From assembly GCF_037414475.1 (NCBI RefSeq), contig NZ_CP147913.1, forward strand, positions 3,844,001 to 3,908,000: 64,000 bases of DNA, read 5' to 3'. The stretch comes from Myxococcus stipitatus (GTDB taxonomy: Bacteria > Myxococcota > Myxococcia > Myxococcales > Myxococcaceae). The notes under the pieces are model-generated. The model did not search any database. It was not told the origin of the DNA and saw only the letters and a program-made list of their open reading frames with translations. Shown here in pieces: positions 45,145-53,100 of the stretch. Each line of letters begins with the position of its first letter. The stretch's first letter is position 1. The position numbers and the translations under genes are program-made.

Positions 45145-46314
45145 TCAGCGCGACACCGTGGCCTGGATGAAGCGCACGGCGTCGTGCATGGCATCCAGGT
45201 CCGTGTGACGGGTGAGGTACATCTCCTCGCCCAAAAGGCTGTGATAGATGGGCGGCAGTTCGCGGTGGAGGATGAACGCGGGCCCCAGCCGTTTCACCAC
45301 CTCCTCGTGGGTGTACTGGTAGCGGCGGCCGTGGCGGCGCGCGCTGTGACACACGTGATATCGCGGCGTGTATCGGAAGTCCGCCACCGGGTCCCCCGTC
45401 ATCACTCGCGCCCAGAGCCGATACACGTCGATGTCACACGTGTAATTCATCATGTCCGGGATGAAGCCTCCCGGCGGGCGCAGGTTGGCCTCCAGGACGA
45501 CGAAACGGCCATCTGGCAGACGGAAGAACTCCAGATGGAACCAGCGCTCGCGCAGGCCGAAGGCCGCCACCACCTGCCGGCCCAGCACGTCCAGCGCGGG
45601 GGGAATCTCCAGGTGGCTCCAGAAGGAGATGTCCCGGCGCTCCACCACCGTCTCCATGCCCCCGTCGCTGTACTCGTGGCTGAGCGTGAAGACGATGGCC
45701 CCGTGGCGGTCCACGATGCCGTCGTAGGTGACGATGGTGCCGCGCACGTACGGCTGCGCGACATAGGTCGTGGGCAGCGGATGGGCGAGCGCGGCGTCCA
45801 CATCCGAACCGTTGGAGACCTTGAAGGTGTTGGCCGCGCCCACGCCCACGTCGGGCTTGAGCACCAGCGGATAGCCCACGCGCGCGGCGAAGTCCTTCAC
45901 CTGCGCGGCGTCCCGCACGCGGATGAGGTCCGGGTGTGGCACCCCCGCCTGCTGGAAGACCTGCGCCATGCCCGACTTCGAGCGCATGCGGTGGATGTCC
46001 GCCGGCTGGAGGCCCGGGACATGGAAGTCCTCGCGCAGCCGCGCCTCCACCTCCAGCCACGCCTCGTTGAGCGAGTCGATTCGCTGCAGCCGCCCATGCC
46101 GCCAGGTGAGGTAGCCCGCGGCGCGCACCAGCGCGTCCTCCTCATGCAGGCTGGGGACGAAGTAGTACTCGCGCAGGGAGTCGCGCAGCTCCGGGCGCAG
46201 GGACTCGTAGGGAGCGTCACCGATGCCCAGCACCGTGACGCCCCGCTCGCGCAGCGCGGTGACGAAGTGGAAGAAGTGGGACGGGAAGTGCGGAGAGATG
46301 AAGACGAAGTTCAT
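45145..46314 (-). CDS. ATP-grasp carboxylate-amine/thiol ligase
   Basis: A 389-residue ATP-grasp enzyme. The N-terminal Rossmann-like part (1-95) has FVFISPHFPSHFFHFVTALRERG and LGIGDAPYESL. The ATP-grasp core has GYPLVLKPDVGVGAANTFKV (ATP-binding Lys), the segment VAQPYVRGTIVTYDGIVDRHG, and the metal-binding FVVLEANLRPPGGFIPD. Such enzymes activate a carboxylate as acyl phosphate and join it to an amine or thiol; neither substrate can be named. ATG at 46314 has GAGGAG four bases upstream. Two overlapping GNAT genes lie upstream on the same strand (gap 155 bases). Confidence 0.88.
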   Translation of the reverse strand: MNFVFISPHFPSHFFHFVTALRERGVTVLGIGDAPYESLRPELRDSLREYYFVPSLHEEDALVRAAGYLTWRHGRLQRIDSLNEAWLEVEARLREDFHVPGLQPADIHRMRSKSGMAQVFQQAGVPHPDLIRVRDAAQVKDFAARVGYPLVLKPDVGVGAANTFKVSNGSDVDAALAHPLPTTYVAQPYVRGTIVTYDGIVDRHGAIVFTLSHEYSDGGMETVVERRDISFWSHLEIPPALDVLGRQVVAAFGLRERWFHLEFFRLPDGRFVVLEANLRPPGGFIPDMMNYTCDIDVYRLWARVMTGDPVADFRYTPRYHVCHSARRHGRRYQYTHEEVVKRLGPAFILHRELPPIYHSLLGEEMYLTRHTDLDAMHDAVRFIQATVSR

Positions 46315-46469
46315 GGCTCCTCGGGCCGACAACCCCCGGCCCCAAGAACCATAGCGCGCCACGCGCTCCCGCCCAGTTCCTTCTCCGGCTCCATGCGGGG
46401 TGGGCGCCCGTCCGACCCGCGACGGCCAGCGGGACGCGCGCCCTCCTCGCGAACCTGTCCCGGACGCCC

Positions 46470-47519
46470 TCAGCGCAGGTGCGTGAAGACGCGCGGCGAG
46501 CGGGGCCACTCCACGTCCGGGGACGACAGCAGACACCCCAACCGCATCCCTCCCGGCCAGGGCACCCATCCGGCGCCCAACATCATCTTCGGAGCGACAC
46601 ACGGACTGCGCATCATCGACGCGACGCTCGCGCCCTGCTCCACCATGTCCTTCATCGCCGCGCGGAGCAGGCGCTTGCGGTCCGCCGAGGAGACCGACTC
46701 ATGGAACGTCAACAGGTCCACCAAGGCCACCGTCAACGGTCCTCGAGCGTTCATCTGGAGCGTGTAGTAGTTGACCAGTCCCCGCACGGCCCCGTCGCGC
46801 TCCAGCACCCACGTGCGCGGCATGTCGCGATACAGCAGCTGCTGCGCGAGCCGCTCCACCGTGTAGGTGTAGCCCAGGCTCACCGGCGTCAGCATCCCCT
46901 CCACCAGCGACATGCACGCGGCCAGGTCCCCGGGGCGATAAGGACGGATGCCCTCCGTGTCCACCGGCGCCACCTCTCCGCGCAGCCAGGGACGCAGCGC
47001 GGAGAAGAGCGCGCGCTCGGCACGCGTCGCCGCCCAGCGGGACACCGCCGCCGCGTCGAAGACATGGAGCCACAGGCCCAGCGAATCGAAGGTCCGCGTC
47101 CCCGGCATCTTCGCCCAGAAGCGCTCTCCCGCGGAGCCATCCGCCAGGCACGCCAGCGTCAACGCCGCCCCCCGCTCGCGCTGGCGCAAGGACATGGCCT
47201 CCGCCAGCTTCTGGCCCACCCCCATGCCCCGAAACGCGGGGTCCACGCTGAACCAGCTCCCGAACGTCGCGTCCACGTCCCGGGCGCCGAGCCGCAGCTT
47301 GATGGGCTCCGCGAAGAAGACCCCCGCCAGCTTCCCCTTCGAGTACGCCGCCAACCGGTAGTCGCGCGGCGCGAGCGAATTGCCGAACAGCACCCAGTCG
47401 AGCAGGCGCGGCGGGAAGTCCGTCAGGGGCCCCTGCGCCGCGTAGTACTCCCCCCAGACGCGGTTGACGAAACGGGACGCCTCCAGCGCGTCCCCTTCGT
47501 AGGTCCGGACTTCAACCAT
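46470..47519 (-). CDS. two-domain GNAT acetyltransferase-like protein
   Basis: A 349-residue protein. The N-terminal half is a GNAT domain (YRLAAYSKGKLAGVFFAEPIKL, then GSWFSVDPAFRGMGVGQKLAEAMSLRQRERG with the acetyl-CoA P-loop RGMGVG). The C-terminal half (about 195-349) has IRPYRPGDLAACMSLVEG and TWVLERDGAVRGLVNYYTL, a second GNAT-like copy lacking a clear P-loop. ATG at 47519 overlaps the upstream acetyltransferase stop by 8 bases, so the two are translated in coupling. Substrate unknown; together with the ATP-grasp gene they may modify or build a small peptide-like compound. Confidence 0.82.
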   Translation of the reverse strand: MVEVRTYEGDALEASRFVNRVWGEYYAAQGPLTDFPPRLLDWVLFGNSLAPRDYRLAAYSKGKLAGVFFAEPIKLRLGARDVDATFGSWFSVDPAFRGMGVGQKLAEAMSLRQRERGAALTLACLADGSAGERFWAKMPGTRTFDSLGLWLHVFDAAAVSRWAATRAERALFSALRPWLRGEVAPVDTEGIRPYRPGDLAACMSLVEGMLTPVSLGYTYTVERLAQQLLYRDMPRTWVLERDGAVRGLVNYYTLQMNARGPLTVALVDLLTFHESVSSADRKRLLRAAMKDMVEQGASVASMMRSPCVAPKMMLGAGWVPWPGGMRLGCLLSSPDVEWPRSPRVFTHLR

Positions 47520-48222
47520 GGGAGAGCCCCCGCCCCATGGGCGGCTCGGCGCTCTGCGCGGCGGGATGGGGGCCAAACAGGTGCGTGTAGAGTTCGCGCG
47601 TCGACGGCGTCAGCACGTTCCACTCCGGCAGGTGCACCTGCTCCGGGGCGACGAGGACCTTCGCGTAGAGCGCCTCATACACACGCTTCACCAGACCCGG
47701 CGCAATGGCATCCACGTCGAACGCGGGAACCAATCCCACCAACTTGAAACCTTGGGATTCAGCATTGCGCTGGTGTCGCGCCGTCTTCAGCGTGGAGTAG
47801 TAGAGGACCACCTCCGCGCCGATGTTGCGCCCCACCATTTCAAGGGCCGCGGTGCCGACGAATCCAATCCCCATCCCTCGGCGCGTCGGCTCGACGACGC
47901 CCAGCCCCGCCGAGAGTTGGAGACCACGCACGTTCCGCTCCACCGTCAGCAGGCCGATGATGTCTCCGCTCGCGACCTCGCGACATACAAACGCATACAC
48001 AGGGCGGTCCGGGGACTCCCCCCGGAGGTAGACGTCTCTCTCATAGAAGGCGGGGTCCAGGTGGCGGCTCTCCGTACCCACCCGGATATCGGGATACCAC
48101 GCGCCCAGCAGCGCGGTGAGACGGGGAATGTCCTCACGCGCCAGTTGCTCGGCGGAGCAACCCTCCGGCTTCACAATTCCAGACAACATCTCCTCGAGCG
48201 GCCGCCACGACATTGAGTTCAT
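47512..48222 (-). CDS. GNAT family acetyltransferase
   Basis: A 236-residue acetyltransferase with LGAWYPDIRVGTESRHLDPAFYERDV at the N-terminus, strands VYAFVCREVASGDIIGLLTVERN and motif A LGVVEPTRRGMGIGFVGTAALEMVGR with P-loop RRGMGIG. It ends AESQGFKLVGLVPAFDVDAI. The C-terminal 55 residues extend past the usual fold (APEQVHLPEWNVLTPSTRELY). First gene of the GNAT-GNAT-(ATP-grasp) row. Its start at 48222 is weakly marked by a ribosome binding site and the preceding 298 bases are gene-free. Confidence 0.84.
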   Translation of the reverse strand: MNSMSWRPLEEMLSGIVKPEGCSAEQLAREDIPRLTALLGAWYPDIRVGTESRHLDPAFYERDVYLRGESPDRPVYAFVCREVASGDIIGLLTVERNVRGLQLSAGLGVVEPTRRGMGIGFVGTAALEMVGRNIGAEVVLYYSTLKTARHQRNAESQGFKLVGLVPAFDVDAIAPGLVKRVYEALYAKVLVAPEQVHLPEWNVLTPSTRELYTHLFGPHPAAQSAEPPMGRGLSHG

Positions 48223-48520
48223 ACACCCACCATAGTGAGCGTTTCTGCGGGGAAAACCCTCTCACCACCGGAGGCGCTCGTAAGTCTGTCTTTGATACAT
48301 CAGCCAGCGCGGGCAAGCGTGGCGTGCTCCACAGGAGCCTCGTCGCGCAGTGAGCAGTCCCCCGCGCTACCGCCGTCACTGGAAGCTCCGCGTGTCACCG
48401 GGCCAACGGGGAAAGCAGGACATGACGAGGGCGCGCGGACCCCGTATGAAATGGGCCGTGTCAGCAAGCGTAGAGAACAGCGGCCCCGTCCCAGAGGGCC
48501 CGGAGCCCGGTGAGCCACTC

Positions 48521-49120
48521 ATGACCCTTGGCCGTCCAGCCACGCCCTCGCCCACGCCTCCTGGCGCGGCCCTGTCCGTGCAGGGGACTTCGCCCTGGCG
48601 ACTGCCCACGGTGCTCCAGCCGCACCGCAACCTCCTGACGCACTACCTGTTGACGTCGCTGCTGACGGGTCCCGCCTTCCCCATCTTCGCGCTGGTGCGC
48701 TACTTCAAGTTCCACACGCTGCGCTACGCGCTGGACGAGGAGGGCATCACCATGCGGTGGGGCATCCTCTTCCGCCGGGAGGTGTCTCTCACATACGCGC
48801 GCATCCAGGACATCCACCTGTCCAGCAACGTGTTGGAGCGGTGGCTGGGGCTTGCGTGCATCCAGATTCAGACGGCGAGCGGCAACGCCCGGGCGGAAAT
48901 TACCATCGAAGGAGTCCAAGACTTCGAGGCGATGAGAGACCTGCTCTATTCGAAGATGCGTGGGGCGCGGGAGCGGCCCTCCGCGGCGGCGCGGAGCACG
49001 GCCCTTGCGTCCGGTGAGCCGGAGGCGCTGACGGCCGCGCTGCGCGAGGTGGCGTCGGAGGTGCGCGCGCTTCGTGAGGAACTGAGCAGGGCCCCCGCGC
49101 GGGAGAACTCGGATGGCTGA
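48521..49120 (+). CDS. bacterial PH-domain membrane protein (YdbS-like)
   Basis: A 199-residue protein with a hydrophobic hairpin near the N-terminus (about 36-58, LLTHYLLTSLLTGPAFPIFALVRY) followed by a bPH_2 domain (about 60-140: HTLRYALDEEGITMRWGILFRREVSLTYARIQDIHLSSNVLERWLGLACIQIQTASG). A charged C-terminal tail with coiled-coil character follows (TAALREVASEVRALREELSRA). YdbS/YdbT-type proteins sit in the inner membrane; their role is not settled. The start is uncertain: in-frame ATGs at 48422 and 48446 also exist. The stop overlaps the next gene by 8 bases. Confidence 0.78.
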   Translation: MTLGRPATPSPTPPGAALSVQGTSPWRLPTVLQPHRNLLTHYLLTSLLTGPAFPIFALVRYFKFHTLRYALDEEGITMRWGILFRREVSLTYARIQDIHLSSNVLERWLGLACIQIQTASGNARAEITIEGVQDFEAMRDLLYSKMRGARERPSAAARSTALASGEPEALTAALREVASEVRALREELSRAPARENSDG

Positions 49121-49907
49121 GCTTCCCCATGCGTGGCTGCTGCGGTGGCTGAAGGTGAACCCCGAGCCTCAACTCCCGGAGGGCACGGTGCGTGTCTTCC
49201 ACGCGGCACCGGCCTATCTGACGTATCTGCGGATGCTGCTGGGCCTCAAGCAGGTGGGCGTGGTGATGGGCGCCACCATCGGCTGGGTCTACTTCAGCCG
49301 CCTCTTCCCCTGGTTCCTGGAGCTGCCGTACGCCCGGCCCGTCATCTACACGGTGGAGGCCCTCGCCTGGCTGAGCTTCCTGGTGCTGTTGCCGGTGAGC
49401 TTCTTCGTGGTCCGGCTCGACTACCTGCTGCGCTGGTACGTCCTGACGGACCGGAGCCTGCGCATCCGCGAGGGCGTCATGTCCTTGCGCGAGAAGACGA
49501 TGACGTTCGCCAACATCCAGCAGATCTCCATCCAGCAGAACCCCATCCAACGGATGCTGGGCATCGCCGACGTGAAGGTGGAGACGGCGGGAGGCGGAAA
49601 GGGCTCGGGCGCGTCGGACCCGGACTCGGCCCAGGTGGAGCACTTGCACGAGGCGCGCTTTCGCGGCGTGAGCAACGCGGAGGCCATTCGCGACACCTTG
49701 CTGGAGCGCGTGCGGATGCACCGCGACACGGGGCTGGGGGAGCCCACCGAGCTCGTCACGGACCCGGCGCCGCTCAAGGGACACTCCTCCACGCTGGACG
49801 CGGCGAGCGAGCTGTTGTCCGAGGTTCGCCAGCTGCGCGGCGCGCTGACCCGGACCAGGCCGCGAGGCGCACCGGCCCCGGAAGCGGGACTGAAGACAGG
49901 CGACTGA
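49113..49907 (+). CDS. bacterial PH-domain membrane protein (YdbT-like)
   Basis: A 264-residue partner of the previous gene, translated in overlap. Two membrane helices (about 43-62 and 75-100, VIYTVEALAWLSFLVLLPVSFFVVRLDYLL) precede a bPH_2 domain (about 105-195: RWYVLTDRSLRIREGVMSLREKTMTFANIQQISIQQNPIQRMLGIADVKVETAGG). Both proteins share the core IQ-[DQ]-I followed by a hydrophobic strand pair, so they are paralogous halves of one complex. The C-terminal tail is helical. A hairpin lies after the stop, between this gene and the convergent LysM gene. Confidence 0.8.
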   Translation: MAELPHAWLLRWLKVNPEPQLPEGTVRVFHAAPAYLTYLRMLLGLKQVGVVMGATIGWVYFSRLFPWFLELPYARPVIYTVEALAWLSFLVLLPVSFFVVRLDYLLRWYVLTDRSLRIREGVMSLREKTMTFANIQQISIQQNPIQRMLGIADVKVETAGGGKGSGASDPDSAQVEHLHEARFRGVSNAEAIRDTLLERVRMHRDTGLGEPTELVTDPAPLKGHSSTLDAASELLSEVRQLRGALTRTRPRGAPAPEAGLKTGD

Positions 49908-50038
49908 CGCACCGCCGAGGGCCGGCGGAGCTCGGGCCTTGTGTATCGCGCGACGACATCGCGTTGCGGCCTGCCATCCAAACTCCTCCGCCCAGGCTTC
50001 CTCACGAAGCCCGGGCAAGCCCCCCGCGCGGCAAGACG

Positions 50039-50070
50039 AAGCCCGGCCAGCCGAACCGGCCGCCGGGCTT
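50039..50070. terminator. shared hairpin terminator between convergent genes
   Basis: AAGCCCGGC (50039-50047) and GCCGGGCTT (50062-50070) pair perfectly over 9 bp. The 14-nt loop contains further GGCC pairing. A second copy of CGAAGCCCGG lies about 30 bases upstream near 50006. The hairpin is 131 bases after the PH-domain gene stop and 24 bases after the LysM gene stop. No U-run is present, so it may work as a GC-rich terminator for both strands. Confidence 0.5.
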
Positions 50071-50093
50071 GCGTCCTTCAGGGACGGGGACGG

Positions 50094-51734
50094 TTACGCG
50101 TTCGGGCGCACCATCGTCACCTCGAACTGGCGCTGGACGACGTTGCCCGTGCGAGGACCGGGGCGCATCAGGCCGCCGGTGCGCTCATCCACGTAGAAGC
50201 GGTTGTTGGGGTTGGTGTCCGCGCCCCGGCTCTGGTTGCGCGTCGCCGGGTCGTTGAACGTGTAGAAGGTGCGGCCCTGGGCATCCACGCCCTTGCCGGT
50301 GACGACGACGAAGTGGTCGGTGATGCGGTCCGCGTTGCCCACGTTGCGGCCCTCGCGGTGGTTGACGCCCACCACCACCGGGCGGCCCGCGGCCAGTTGC
50401 TGGTCGATGTAGTTGCGGCCGCGCTCCGCCTGCTGGCGGTTCACCGTGATTCCGTTGGGCCCCTCGGCGGTGGCCAGCTGGATGCGCTCCCCGGGCCCCG
50501 TCACCCGGGCCCCCGCCGCGCGAGCCATCGCCGTGGCGGCGCGGAAGCAGGCCTTGTCACCCGCGTCCACCACCCGGTTGGCGTCGTACTGGCTGATCCA
50601 CGGCGTGCGCGTCTGCGTCGCCGCGCGGTCACCGGACGCGGCGACCCGCGCCGTGTCGTTCAGGTCCGTGGGCGTGGCGCCTTCCGTGGTGCGGCCCGAC
50701 GTCGTCTGCTGACGCCGCCCGGACGCGCGCTCGGCGGCCGGACGCTCCTCCGACGTCTTCGCGGTCCTCGCGGCGTCGGCCTCGCGGCGCGGGCGCGGCG
50801 TGGGGATGGGCACCTCGCGGTCCACCGTCCCGGCGGGCCGCTGCGCTCCGCCTTCGTTGTAGCCCCGCGCGTTCAGCGCCCGCACGAGCGCGCCCTCGCG
50901 GCGCGTCTGGTCCGCGCGCAGCCGCGTCTCGCTGTGGTTGAAGCCCGCGGCCCGAAGCTCGCCGCGGTCATTGCGGTACGCGTTCACCCGCGCGTCCACC
51001 AGGGACTCGCGCGTCACACCGCGAGGGTCCTGCGCCAGCCGGGGCATCTCGCGGTTGATGAAGTTGCGGGCCGCGCGAGGCGACTGCGTGTGCAGGTCCA
51101 TGAAGGTGGACGCGAGCAGCGCGTTGTTCGGGTCCAGCCCCGCCGCGCGCGCGGCCCGCTCATAGGCCGGCGTGGCGTTGGTGAGCTCGCGGTTCCAGAT
51201 TTCATCCGCCCGCTGCGGCGTGCTCGCGCCGGGGCCCTGGTACGAGAACGAGCCGCGGTTGTGCGCCGCGTTGCCTGGGTCCGTGTGCCCGCCGTAGCTG
51301 GCCGTGAAGCCGCCACTGGGGGTGCGGTTGCCCTCGGAGGTGCCCACGATGATGGCCGCCTCGGAGTTCGAGCCACCGCGGGTGAACGCGCCCAGGTCCT
51401 GGATGTTCCGGTAACCGTTCTGCGTCCCCGACGCCGTGCCCGCCGTGACATTCGCCGGCGACGTCACATTCGCGTCAAAACCATCATTCGTATTCGCCCG
51501 CCGACGCGCGCCGTCAGTGCGCTGCGTCGTCTGCGCGTTCGCGTCAAAGCCATCCCGACGCCCCGGGACGCGGAGGACATCTCCCGCGCGAATCTTGTTC
51601 ACGTCGCGGATGTTGTTGAGCCGCGCCAACTCCGCCTGGGGAACCCCGAGGCGCTGGGCAATCTTGCCCAACGTGTCACGGCGGCGGATGTTGTACTGCT
51701 GGGGGTCTCGGTTCGAGGTGCTTCTGACGCTCAT
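50094..51734 (-). CDS. LysM protein with muramidase-like middle and C39-like peptidase end
   Basis: A 546-residue protein without signal peptide or membrane helix. LysM spans about 12-58 (YNIRRRDTLGKIAQRLGVPQAELARLNNI), a cell-wall glycan-binding module. Residues about 120-290 contain IIVGTSEGNRTPSGGFTASYGGHTDPGN and GSFSYQGPG, with Glu134 placed like a catalytic acid in lysozyme-type folds; this is a guess. After a basic Pro/Thr-rich linker (300-370) comes a papain/C39-like domain: Cys396 in DKACFRAATAMA, His474 in ITDHFVVVTG and NDPA at 494. DGFDAN is repeated at 61 and 84. ATG 51734 has GGGAG upstream. Probably a wall-active toxin, effector or hydrolase exported by a non-Sec route. Confidence 0.75.
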   Translation of the reverse strand: MSVRSTSNRDPQQYNIRRRDTLGKIAQRLGVPQAELARLNNIRDVNKIRAGDVLRVPGRRDGFDANAQTTQRTDGARRRANTNDGFDANVTSPANVTAGTASGTQNGYRNIQDLGAFTRGGSNSEAAIIVGTSEGNRTPSGGFTASYGGHTDPGNAAHNRGSFSYQGPGASTPQRADEIWNRELTNATPAYERAARAAGLDPNNALLASTFMDLHTQSPRAARNFINREMPRLAQDPRGVTRESLVDARVNAYRNDRGELRAAGFNHSETRLRADQTRREGALVRALNARGYNEGGAQRPAGTVDREVPIPTPRPRREADAARTAKTSEERPAAERASGRRQQTTSGRTTEGATPTDLNDTARVAASGDRAATQTRTPWISQYDANRVVDAGDKACFRAATAMARAAGARVTGPGERIQLATAEGPNGITVNRQQAERGRNYIDQQLAAGRPVVVGVNHREGRNVGNADRITDHFVVVTGKGVDAQGRTFYTFNDPATRNQSRGADTNPNNRFYVDERTGGLMRPGPRTGNVVQRQFEVTMVRPNA

Positions 51735-51845
51735 GAGGGTGGCTCCCTGTGTGGTCCGAGTCACCCTCCCCAATCGCTGCCAACCGAAGAGGGCATCACC
51801 AGACGTCAACGGGATTCTCAAAAACACTCGGTAAAAGTTGCGAAC

Positions 51846-51887
51846 TCACCAGACTTCTCCCGCGCTCCAGAGGGAGAAGCCTGGTGA
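51846..51887. repeat. hairpin upstream of the LysM gene
   Basis: TCACCAG-a-CTTCTCCC (51846-51861), a 10-nt loop, then GGGAGAAG-c-CTGGTGA (51872-51887). Fifteen pairs flank one A/C mismatch. It lies 112 bases before the LysM gene start. It could be a terminator for transcription in either direction or part of the 5' leader of the LysM mRNA. Confidence 0.6.
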
Positions 51888-51945
51888 AGCACCCGAGGCC
51901 CGTCTGATAATGCAATGCGTTAATCGCGCAATTCAGGAGAGAACG

Positions 51946-51973
51946 TTGCAAATCCGACACACTGGATTTGCAA
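51946..51973. repeat. perfect 10-bp inverted repeat in an AT-richer segment
   Basis: TTGCAAATCC (51946-51955), 8-nt spacer, GGATTTGCAA (51964-51973). It lies about 93 bases after the stop of the Cys-rich lipoprotein gene on the other side. The AT-rich arms and spacer fit an operator or a weak hairpin. No U-run follows on the minus strand (GTTCTCTCC). Confidence 0.55.
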
Positions 51974-52066
51974 GTTCATGACTATTTTCCAACCAGACTG
52001 CTCAATTCCTCGCGGCGCCACAACCCCGCGACGCGGAGTCAGATGCAACGATTGAGCAACAGACGC

Positions 52067-52450
52067 CTACTGGCAGCAGGAGATGGCCCAATGCACCGCG
52101 CCACGGTAGCGGCCGTCGGGCTCGCGCACGCAGGGGCCAAAGGTCTCCACCACGTTGCAATACCCCGTCGGACAGGTGGCGGCGGCCTGGCTCTCCAGGC
52201 TCAGCCGCGCCCTCTGCTCGGCCTGGGTACAGCGGAAGCCCAAGGAGTTCGCCGCGAGATTGTACCGGGTCGCTCCACAAATACAGACGAGCGGTTCCGC
52301 CGCGCCTTCGGAGGCCTGGGAGAGCGAAGAGGCCTCCTGAGTCGAGCTCTCCATCAAGCCCTCCTCCGCGCCGCCCGCGTTGCACCCGCTCAACCACAGG
52401 AGCCCCAGCAGGGCTCCAGCACACCGCACGCTACCCATCTTGATTGGCAT
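52067..52450 (-). CDS. small Cys-rich lipoprotein, paralogue of its neighbour
   Basis: A 127-residue lipoprotein with lipobox LSGC (Cys23). The mature N-terminus is Ser/Glu-rich (about 25-52). A compact Cys-rich domain follows: CICGATRYNLAANSLGFRCTQAEQRARLSLES, then TCPTGYCNVVETFGPCVREPDGRY and a terminal SCCQ. The same order CxCGxTxY, A-rich helix, CPxGxC, GxCV occurs in the upstream neighbour, so they are tandem duplicates. The even cysteine content suggests disulfides outside the cytoplasm. ATG at 52450, with ATG 52438 as alternative. Function unknown. Confidence 0.75.
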   Translation of the reverse strand: MPIKMGSVRCAGALLGLLWLSGCNAGGAEEGLMESSTQEASSLSQASEGAAEPLVCICGATRYNLAANSLGFRCTQAEQRARLSLESQAAATCPTGYCNVVETFGPCVREPDGRYRGAVHWAISCCQ

Positions 52451-52508
52451 GCCCGCCACGATAGAGACCACGTCGCGGCGGCCTCCATCGTGGATATCCA
52501 CGAACCGG

Positions 52509-53006
52509 TTACCGGCAGTTGAGCGGCTCCTTGCAGGTGTACGTCTGGGTGATGGACGTCCGGAACCCATCCGTCCGGTTGGGGCCCAGCGGAACGCACT
52601 CCCCCAGCTCCTGGCTGACCAGGCACCTGCCCGCGGGGCACTTGGCGGCCACCGCCTCCGCCAGCAGGGCGCGCGCCTGGTTCGTCGCCTCGCCGCACCC
52701 AGCGCCCTGGCCCGAGCGCTTCGTCGTGTACTGCGTCGTGCCGCACGTACACGGAGGCGGACACGTCGTGCGCACGCCGTCACACTCCACCCAGCCCCCG
52801 TTGTCCGGGCTCGACAGACAGGAGCTCGTCGCCGAGGTGCACGTCACCGGCGCGCCGCTGGCACACGTCTGCTCCACGCTGCACAGCGCGGCCTCGGAGC
52901 TCTCCAGCGCGGTCTGCTCCTCGCCGGTGCCTCCACCGCTGCACGCCATCAGGCCCAGCACCGCGGCCGCCACTGCCGTCCACAGCCAGTCGTGTCGAAG
53001 GTTCAT
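52509..53006 (-). CDS. Cys-rich lipoprotein with tandem Cys motifs
   Basis: A 165-residue lipoprotein (lipobox LMAC, Cys22). An extra N-terminal Cys segment (LCSVEQTCASGAPVTCTSATSSCLSS, about 41-66) precedes the domain shared with the downstream gene: PPCTCGTTQYTTKRSGQGAGCGEATNQARALLAEAVAAKCPAGRCLVSQELGECVPLG. The paired Cys spacing suggests several disulfides. I know no named family; small lipoproteins of this type are frequent in myxobacteria. It lies 58 bases upstream of its paralogue and after the EttA terminator hairpin. Confidence 0.78.
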   Translation of the reverse strand: MNLRHDWLWTAVAAAVLGLMACSGGGTGEEQTALESSEAALCSVEQTCASGAPVTCTSATSSCLSSPDNGGWVECDGVRTTCPPPCTCGTTQYTTKRSGQGAGCGEATNQARALLAEAVAAKCPAGRCLVSQELGECVPLGPNRTDGFRTSITQTYTCKEPLNCR

Positions 53007-53057
53007 GGCCAGACACTAGAACCCGGCGTGAACCCTCATCAACCTCTGGATACCGCG

Positions 53058-53088
53058 CACTCCCCTCTCTCTGGGAGAAAGGGGAGTG
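53058..53088 (-). terminator. hairpin terminator after ettA
   Basis: CACTCCCCT (53058-53066) pairs with AGGGGAGTG (53080-53088). Four more pairs (TCTC/GAGA) continue past a C/A mismatch around a TGG loop. It starts 12 bases beyond the ettA stop on the minus strand. No clear U-run follows on that strand; on the plus strand it is followed by TTTG. Confidence 0.6.
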
Positions 53089-53100
53089 TTTGCCATTGCA

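Larger units (their letters stand above)
51735..52066. other. structured intergenic region, 332 bases
   Basis: Lies upstream of the LysM gene and downstream of the small Cys-rich lipoprotein gene (both minus strand). No gene is supported. It is markedly less GC-rich than the rest of the window, especially 51800-52010, and holds two hairpins at 51846-51887 and 51946-51973. It should contain the LysM gene promoter and the terminator of the lipoprotein gene. Confidence 0.6.
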
